Shown here piece by piece: positions 57,660 through 64,000 of a stretch of DNA of 64,000 nucleotides (positions are counted from its first letter, which is position 1; the number at the start of each line of letters is the position of its first letter). A program made the translations under genes and the position numbers. Under the pieces are notes generated by a model, which was not told the origin of the DNA, searched no databases, and worked only from the letters and a program-made list of their open reading frames with translations. This DNA comes from Sternotherus odoratus (Eukaryota > Chordata > Testudines > Kinosternidae): contig JAVMKO010000001.1 of the NCBI GenBank assembly GCA_032164245.1, positions 19,133,603-19,197,602 of the forward strand, in the 5' to 3' direction.

Positions 57660-58542
57660 GACAATGAGTTTCTGTAATGTGTTTTTTTCCATACAGCACT
57701 CTAACACGCTTTGTTAACTTTCTGCTTTGCATGAAAATTTGAATGATTCCTGACCAGGATTTGTAGTCAGCAAATGATGAAACTGATGTTGTGTATTAAT
57801 TCCAGCAGTAATCACCATGTTTTGGAGACAAATAAAGATTGGTTATGGTTCAGAGAGTTTGTTTTTATTTATTAAATACCAATTAACAACACACACAAAA
57901 GGCTTGGTGGGGTGGGAGATAGTAGTAAAGGGTAGTGTAGGCTCTCATAGCTGTTTATAAGTCTAGCTATCATTTTGGAAGCTGTCCAAAGGGGTGGAGT
58001 GAATGAGGTACCGAGATGGGCTGGGAATTTGCAAGAAATCTGTGTGAGGAGTTTGGAGAGGGCATGGAGGGCAGTTCTGTATCAGCTCGGGGATGAGGGA
58101 TGCTGTCAGGAAGCATACATGTGTTCTGCCAGCAGTGGGATTAGAGACTTTAACATCTCTCTTAGCGCCTCCATCATTTTGATCATCTGCTCCCAGCTCA
58201 CTCAATTCAGTCCTGGCTCTCCTTTCTGTTCTGCCTCTATATTTTAATTTTTTCCTTTAAAGTCTATCTCCACTCCCTGCATTCTTGTTTTTCAGCCTCT
58301 ATGGATTGCAGCACCTCTCAGAAAATGTCAGCCTTCGTAGCTTTCTTATCTTGTGGAGGTGCTCCGCCAGTGTGTAGGGGGTTCCCCTGAAGGCCACATC
58401 TGTAGAAGCACAAGAAACAATAAACAGAAGCATGATTGTTAGTTCATGCACAGCATCAGTTTGTTATAGTAAAATACACTTAGTTTTAAATACAAATCAG
58501 TTTCTCACTGAATCCTGGCAAGCACAAAGCTTAGCAAACAGC
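57660..58542. other. Harbinger interior between the two genes
   Basis: This holds the end of the transposase side, an A/T-rich middle with a possible polyadenylation signal aataaaga (57830), and an AT-rich stretch up to the start of the duplicated arm. A frame on the minus strand (58205-57963) resembles the SANT-helix side of the Myb-like gene only vaguely, and I do not call it. Confidence 0.4.
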
Positions 58543-59105
58543 CTAAACATAGTGAGTTTGGCCTGGGGGTGGCGGCATTCAAGGTGGGGCAAAGGGTCTA
58601 GGTGCTTTTCTAAGGGGATCACTGCAGGTGACTAGGGACAATATTGTAAATTCTGACCCCATTTTCAAAAGGTGGGGGTAATTGAAGGAACAATCTCACT
58701 CCTAAGAGTAAGTAAGGATGCAAAGGTGCATTTCCTACATGTGAACAGCTTCAGACCGGGTTGCTATGCTGCTCACCTGTGTGCCACTTTACAAACGATT
58801 GCTGAGGGAAAGTTTCCTACAATGGGGGAAGGAACAGAGTAGCTCTGCCAAGCAACCTTCCGCAGAGGATTGGCAAAAACCAGCTGGATAAGTTTCCTTG
58901 AGGTCTCTCTGGAGGATTCTTGTGAAATTTCAGTGTGCACTAACAAACTGTTCCGCCATACTACTTAGCTGCACAAGGGAATGTGAAGCACAGGCAAACA
59001 CAGCTAATCTTGTACATTTCTAGGCCTTCACCCACTTCAAAGCAAAGCACAGCTCTGCCTCATATAACCAAACAGCATCAACTTTAAAAGATCTGCTGTG
59101 CAGAT

Positions 59106-59467
59106 CTAGAAAGCACTAGAGCTCTTCTCCCCTGTATCATGCCCACCAGAGACAGACTCCTGGGACTGACTAAACTCTTCCGGAGTGGAAAAGAAATCTG
59201 GATTCACCACGCCACAGATGATCCTACCACGTAGTCCTCCAACTCAACCTCCTTATCCACAACTTCATCCGCTGTCTTCAGTCTCCAACCCCGCCGACGT
59301 ATCCATGGAGCTCTTGGTGGTGAAGGTGGGGTCATGGCGGAGGATGGCGACCAGCTCCTTACAGGAGCATAAGGTTTTTGGTACAGCACCAGAGCAACAT
59401 TATCCCTCCCTTGCCTTCTGACATGCCTACCTCAGCTCCTCTATCTTTGCCTGGCACTGCTACATGT
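59106..59467 (-). pseudogene. Myb/SANT-like Harbinger accessory gene, remnant
   Basis: The counterpart of 43855-44216. It carries the same broken reading: RHDPTFTTKSSMDTS, ETEDSG and a Ser/Glu-rich tail. It lies convergent to the transposase, as expected of the second Harbinger gene. The stops are shared with the other copy, so decay preceded the duplication. Confidence 0.55.
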
Positions 59468-59991
59468 CCCATTCGTAGCTCATCTCTAGCATGCCACAAG
59501 AAATCTGACTGTAGGTATAAAAGCTCCTACGGCTGAAGCGGAGCTGGGACTACACAGCCGCCTCTCCCCACAGACCCAGAAGATCCAACCACTCAAGTGT
59601 GCTCCAAGCGGGAGAGCATGTGCTGTGTGGAGCCACCATCTGGGAAGATGTGATGTGAGCTGCTCACACCAAGCCAACAGGAAGTGGAATTTCAAAATTT
59701 CCCAGGTCTTTAAAGGAGGCGGGGCGGATGCCTGTGTATCTGGGTACAGGACGGTGGCGTACTAACTGCTGACCAGAGCAGTCACAAAGGGCATTTTGGA
59801 CAACTCCTGGAGGCCATTTACAGCAACGTAACCAAGTGCAGTGTCTACACTGACATTTTATCGATATAACTTTGCAGCAGAAAGTGCTTCGCTTCTTGTC
59901 AAGGTGGTTATATTTTGTCGGCAAAGTAGGCAAGTTTTGTCGGCAGAAGGAGCATTGCAGCGTGTACACCCACACTGTTCTGTCAACAGCT

Positions 59992-60206
59992 GGGGGGGAG
60001 GGATAGCTCAGTGGTTTGAGCATTGGCCTGCTAAACCCAGGGTTGTGAGTTCAATCCTTGAGGGGGCCATTTAGGGATCTGGGGCAAAAAAAAAAAAAAA
60101 AATCTGCCAGGGGACAGTACTCAATCCTGCTAGTGTAGGCAGGGGACTGGACTCAATGACCTTCAAGGTCTTTCCAGTTCTAGGAGATTGGTATATCTCC
60201 ATTTAT
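59992..60206 (+). mobile_element. Cryptodiran tRNA-derived SINE (Cry-like)
   Basis: A box tagctcagtgg (60004-60014), B-box-like gagttcaatcc (60047-60057), an internal A-run of 17, 'ctagtgtaggcaggggactg' and 'gaccttcaaggtctttccag' near the 3' end. It is inserted in the Harbinger about 40 bp from its right terminus. Confidence 0.85.
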
Positions 60207-60567
60207 ATATATTATATTAACAAAACTGTGTAATGTAAACAAGGCCTTAATGTAGGCTTGTCCCTTGCAAGAAAAGTATCGCTGTACACTTCTGTTCATT
60301 CAGAGCTACATTGTCACAGCCCTTGTTCTGCTGGGCAGGGAGTCCTACATAGCCCCGCTCAGATTGTAACTCTGGCTATAGGGAAACAGCAGGAGTAGCT
60401 CACTTGGTACCTTTTCAGAAAGGGGGCTGAGAGTGGGAGTAGACTTGGCTTTCTGCCCTGTATTTCCAGTCAAACACCAGCTGGACGCACTGTAGGGAGT
60501 AAACTGCATCCCAAAATGTGGGGAAGTAACTTATTCCCTTCCAGAGTCAGTGACGAATTGTGTCAGA

Positions 60568-60862
60568 GGGCTTGTCTTAATTTACCGTGCTACAGCGACC
60601 TATCTGCACCAGCGCAGCTGCACCATTGTAGCACTTAAGTGAAGACGCAACTATGCCAAAGGGAGAGCTTCTCTTGTTGGTGTAGTCAATCCATCTCCCT
60701 GAGAGATGGTAGCTATGTCAACAGGCAAAGCTCTCCCGTCAACATAGCACCATCTATACGGTAGGATTAGGTCAGTATAACTATATCACTCAGGGGTGTG
60801 GATATTTCACACCTCTGAGCGACATAGTTATACTGATGTAGGTCTGTAGTATAGACCTGGCC
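60568..60862. mobile_element. Harbinger-like MITE with a palindromic half
   Basis: The ends gggcttgtcttaat and gtatagacctggcc are a diverged GG..TGTCTA-type inverted pair like those of the other Harbinger MITE. The right half is an imperfect palindrome: 'gtcagtataactatatcact' is mirrored by gcgacatagttatactgatg (60760-60840). It ends 456 bp before GNAT3 exon 3. Confidence 0.6.
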
Positions 60863-61318
60863 TGAGTAACAATTTGCTCTCTGGGCTGCTCCTGGAGCAG
60901 TGCAACTAGGCGCCACCCCTAACTCGTACAGATCATGAAGTTCCAATCTATCCCTCAGTGCTAGATTTTCCTTTTACCCTCATTGTCCATCTGGCTGTGG
61001 AATAGGAGAGCTACCATCTCAGTCCTTTCGCTCCCTTTAGCCCCAGGACTGTTCTCTGCTAGTTCCCTACCATATTAGGCACTCCAATGTGAGCAGAGAC
61101 ATGTAGAGATACTGGTCTTGGACCTACAAGCCAGAAGAGCTGGCTGACTACAGAGACTCCCACGTGGCTTCACATGTCCTGATTTACAAATGGTTCTACT
61201 AGAGCGGGCTACAATAAGCTCTTCTTAGTATTCAAACAGGATTCAAAAGCACCTATTATCCAGTTCTTCTTGAACCTCTACTTGAAAGCTCTCTGAGATC
61301 TGTTTTTCTGTTTTTCAG

Positions 61319-61460
61319 GATCATCCATAAAGATGGCTTCTCCAGTCAGGAATGCATGGAGTTCAGATCCGTTATTTACAGTAATATATTGCAATCCATC
61401 CAGGCTATCGTGAAGGCGATGTCCAAGTTAGGGATTGATTATAAAAACCCAGGCAGTAGA
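61319..61460 (+). CDS. GNAT3: GNAT3 exon 3 (start of the helical domain)
   Basis: A 142-bp exon between TTTTTCAG and GTGAGT. It completes the Lys codon from exon 2 and gives [20 protein letters not shown], then [20 protein letters not shown] and DYKNPGSR. This is the linker 1 and helix A part of the G-alpha helical domain. CMEF, YSN.LQSI.AIVKAM and LGIDY..P favour gustducin over rod and cone transducins. The length matches family exon 3, and exons 1 to 3 total 303 coding bases (101 codons), so intron 3 is phase 0. The later exons are outside the window. Confidence 0.95.
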
Positions 61461-62639
61461 GTGAGTATGACAGCTGTGCCTTTGAAACAGGCATGCAAAT
61501 ACAAATTTTTGTATCAAGATAATGGATGCCTATGGGATAGCAAGAGAGCTGAGTCTTTGTTTTACTGTAGTGGACACATTTATTCTGCTTGAATTTTGTT
61601 TGTGTCACGGTGATCTTAGGCATCTGAATTATAACACATAACATTTAATTGAACATTTTTTTGAAGGCTGACACATGAGATTCGAGATCTAAACTTTTGA
61701 GCAAAGTGTTATTCAATTTGTACAAACATTGACCAGAAACCAAACCAGTAACTCATTTGCTCGCCACTAATAAGAGAGAGAATTCCTTTGTGTTTAACAA
61801 CTACTTTTCCACTGCTGTTTGAAAGGGCAATGAATATTTCCCTTTTATGGACAAATTTAGGGGCTCAGTTTGGGGGCTGAAAGGTCACTGAGCCATGGTG
61901 AGAGTAGTACAGTGTTACACTGCCCATGTGTGCTTCCCAGCACTCCCACATTGCGCAGAAATAGTACACCTACCACTGCATCTGTAAGGGGTGCAACAAC
62001 TCCTCCCCTGGGTGGTTGCTTAGTTCTGCTAGTGGTGCACAGAGGAAGACATGACCAAATCTCGATCCCCTAAGTCTCTTTCCAATCTCATTAGGGTGCC
62101 TGGTGGCACTAGTGGTGCTGGTACTTTCTAATCCCTGAGTACAGATCAAAGACTTCCACTGTGGCTTGCACAGGGTGGAGCACACAGAGAGTAAAGGAGG
62201 AGGGAAGCCCCTTATTCCCCCACACACACACTTTGTGCCCTTCAACAGAGGCCAACTACTTTGCAGTCCTATTAATGTTTCATATACAAAATGAAAACAT
62301 TAGGTCTCCTCTTTAGAGATATAGACATGCAAGTAATTCCCACTCCCTCCACACACAAAAGTCGATTACCCCAGACTTCTCATGCAGAGCTCCCATCACT
62401 ATCATCAACAGCTGCAGGGATAGAAATCAAATAAGAGTCTACACGTTCCCATGTAATGCTATGATTAATCAATTCCCTAGAATTCACACATTTATTCCCT
62501 ACAATTCACATCTATTGGTCTGGAATCCTAGTATCGTATGGTCATATTGGGCCTAGAGAGGTGCAGAAGCCCCAGCAGGTACTGACTGTCTTCTCCTAGT
62601 TGCTAAAATGGCAGTTACCTCCTGATTTCGCTGAAAGAC

Positions 62640-63490
62640 TGTGTCTCTTATGACACACAAGGCACAGAGCAGCCATGAAAATTCAGCACTTGCTAACTCT
62701 GTCACAATGCAGAACAAATTTGACACACCTGGCGCTCTCCCAGATGATGTAGAAGCAGCTTTGACAGCCGTAAGCACAATCATCCAAGAAGCCAGAGATG
62801 CAGCTCCAAAACTGGAATGCTACAAGTGATTCCCTTGGCTATCTGATGAGATATTTCAAATTCTGCAAAAGAAATTTAAGACTAAACAGAGCCATCATGC
62901 CACTGAACAAGGTGTTTGCCATGATGCCAGTGACAAGGTACTTTTTGGTTGAGAGTAAATATGGGGCATGAAGCTTATGTTGACAACTTGGTAAAATAGA
63001 CAGATGATGGAATGAGATCTAATGAATTATTATCTGCATTCAAAGCTGCTTACTCACTTTGATCAAAACTGGACTTTGCATGGGGTTTATGTTGATAAAT
63101 TCAGCTGATGGGTAAAACATGTTTGATCCAAGAAGAAGTCCTGCAAAGATGGAAGGAATATTATGGGACTTCCCTCAACAATTGTGATTAACTCCATGCC
63201 CATATATTGATGCATTAATAGTAGCTACAATTCCTGACCCCAAAACCTGCATAGATGTACCTACGTTGGAAGAGGATCAGTACCATGAAGAAACTGCAAA
63301 GCTGTCAGACCCAATAGCGTAACACCAGAATTTCTCAGGTGCACCATAGACCCCAGAAGTTCAGGATTTTTGTCTGGACTTGGACTTCTGGGAAGATTCC
63401 AGTGGAGTGGAAGAAGGATCACCATCTCTCTTTATAAGTGCAAAGCTCCATGTGCTGCGTGCAGTAGCTACAGGCCAATAACCCTGCTTT
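62640..63490 (+). pseudogene. LINE relic, endonuclease-RT linker to early RT
   Basis: Frame-shifting reading gives a DVEAALTAVSTIIQEARDAA helix and FPWLSDEIFQILQKK-like residues (the linker between endonuclease and reverse transcriptase in non-LTR elements). It continues with DPRRSPAKMEGIL-like and VPTLEEDQYHEE-like parts, then a phrase similar to ASGPN.VTPEFL, and near the end YKCKAPCAACSSYRPITLL, an early RT motif. The family (RTE/L2-like or other) is not certain. Many stops are present, so it is inert. Confidence 0.5.
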
Positions 63491-63599
63491 TCCCGGAAAA
63501 TATTTTATATGTGTCCTACTCATCTATCTCCAACCTTTCCTTGTGAAAGGCTGCTGTTCAGAGCAATCGGGCTTCACTACTGAGCAATCTACAGTGGAC

Positions 63600-64000
63600 A
63601 CTACACTTGCTCTTTGTGTTTTATTTGAGATCTGTCACAAATTCAACCAGGGCAAAGGTGGCAAAATTTGCAAATGATACAAAACTACTCAAGATAGTTA
63701 AGTCCCAGCAGACTGTGAAGCACTTCAAAGGGATCTCTCAAAACTGGGTGAGTGGGCAACAAAATGGCAGATGGAATTCAATGTTGATAAATGCAAAGTA
63801 ATGCACATTGGAAAATATAAACCTAACTATACATAAAAAATGATGGGGTCTAAATTAGCTGTTACCACTCAAGAAAGAGATCTTGGAGTCATTGTGGATT
63901 GTTCTCTGAAAACATCCACTCAATGTGCAGCGGCAGTCAAAAAAGCAAACAGAAAGTTGGGAATCATTAAGAAAGAGACAGATAATAAGACAGAGGCACT
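63600..64000 (+). pseudogene. CR1 LINE ORF2 C-terminal relic, cut by the window edge
   Basis: The frame reads KFANDTKLLKIVKSQQTVKH (FADD-like box reading FAND), then a GQQNGRWNSMLINAK segment and CKVMHIG-like residues. It continues with LGVIVDCSLKTSTQCAAAVK and KANRKLGIIKKE in another frame. This is the thumb and C-terminal part of CR1-type reverse transcriptase. It has frameshifts and continues beyond 64000. Confidence 0.75.

Larger units (their letters stand above)
58543..60206 (+). repeat. Right arm of the 1.65-kb inverted duplication
   Basis: It is the partner of 43128-44779 in opposite orientation. Here the block is embedded in a complete Harbinger and continues without a break on both sides (toward the transposase and toward the terminal inverted repeat), so it is the probable original. 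The arms are separated by 13.76 kb containing GNAT3 exons 1 and 2. Confidence 0.9.
55965..60246 (+). mobile_element. Harbinger (PIF) transposon, both ends present, genes broken
   Basis: A 4.28-kb element with terminal inverted repeats of about 28 bp: left ggccttgtctacac...cagttttgt, right (inverted) ggccttgtttacat...cagttttgt, with about five mismatches. Flanking triplets are cta (55962-55964) and tta (60247-60249), close to the TWA target of PIF/Harbinger. It carries a broken DDE transposase on the plus strand and a broken Myb/SANT-like gene convergent on the minus strand, the usual two-gene layout. A Cry SINE is inserted near the right end. Its right third was duplicated to 43128-44779. Confidence 0.85.
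51814..61318 (+). other. GNAT3 intron 2
   Basis: A 9.5-kb phase-2 intron (GTAGGT to TTTTTCAG). It carries a MITE (52079-52900), the 4.28-kb Harbinger (55965-60246) with the right arm of the inverted duplication, and a Harbinger-like MITE (60568-60862). Bases 52910-55960 are mainly AT-rich with no exon; around 54256-54550 is a region with many inverted A/T runs and loosely mirrored ends (agctggtggg, tgactagcc) that may be a decayed foldback element. Bases 60250-60560 are unrecognised. Confidence 0.85.
61461..64000 (+). other. GNAT3 intron 3, 5' part
   Basis: It starts with a consensus GTGAGT donor. No sequence matching exon 4 was found before the window ends. It contains two LINE relics (62640-63490 and 63600-64000); 61461-62640 holds nothing I recognise. 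Confidence 0.8.

Noticed and set aside
60001..60075. A functional tRNA gene
   Set aside because: A and B boxes are present, but the cloverleaf is degraded and the sequence continues into a SINE body and tail; the same unit occurs at 43128-43330.

Overview
The window is vertebrate nuclear DNA, almost certainly from a turtle. Two copies of a tRNA-derived SINE with the layout of the cryptodiran (Cry) family, CR1 3' ends in several states of decay, Penelope-like (PLE) tails with a GIY-YIG endonuclease module, Harbinger, hAT and Helitron elements and old MIR copies together fit a chelonian genome. There is no bacterial gene organisation, and most long open frames lie in GC-rich or simple repeats or in dead transposons.

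The one host gene is GNAT3 (gustducin alpha, the taste G protein) on the + strand. Exon 1 (46835-46952), exon 2 (51771-51813) and exon 3 (61319-61460) are intact, join in frame and have GT/AG junctions. They encode the first 101 residues: the myristoylation start, the helical N terminus, the P-loop and the start of the helical domain. The remaining exons lie beyond the right edge.

Layout: 0-9.3 kb is nested transposons (PLE with a solo LTR inside it, a hAT transposase relic, a second PLE fragment, a minus-strand RTE-like LINE). 9.3-21 kb is sparse intergenic DNA with a possible LTR, CR1 ends and a cluster of nonautonomous DNA transposons (13.0-15.2 kb). 21.4-31.3 kb holds a Helitron carrying a 35-bp minisatellite, an LTR containing a double-hairpin hAT MITE, a PLE foldback split by a GC-rich hAT element, and two Helitrons joined head to tail. 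31.3-46.6 kb has LTR pieces, MITEs and simple repeats, then a 1.65-kb duplicated block and a CpG-rich hAT element just upstream of GNAT3. 46.8-64 kb is the GNAT3 5' part; intron 2 contains a 4.28-kb Harbinger element with both ends.

The main structural observation is that about 1.65 kb of the intron-2 Harbinger (58543-60206, with its Cry SINE) is present again, inverted and nearly identical, at 43128-44779. The two copies flank GNAT3 exons 1 and 2. Other notable points are a perfect in-frame triplication of the segment carrying the first catalytic Asp in the dead Harbinger transposase, the head-to-tail Helitron pair, and the double-hairpin MITE. I found no convincing new multi-gene system. 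All calls are by eye; repeat family names rest on termini, target duplications and recognisable protein motifs, not on a database search.
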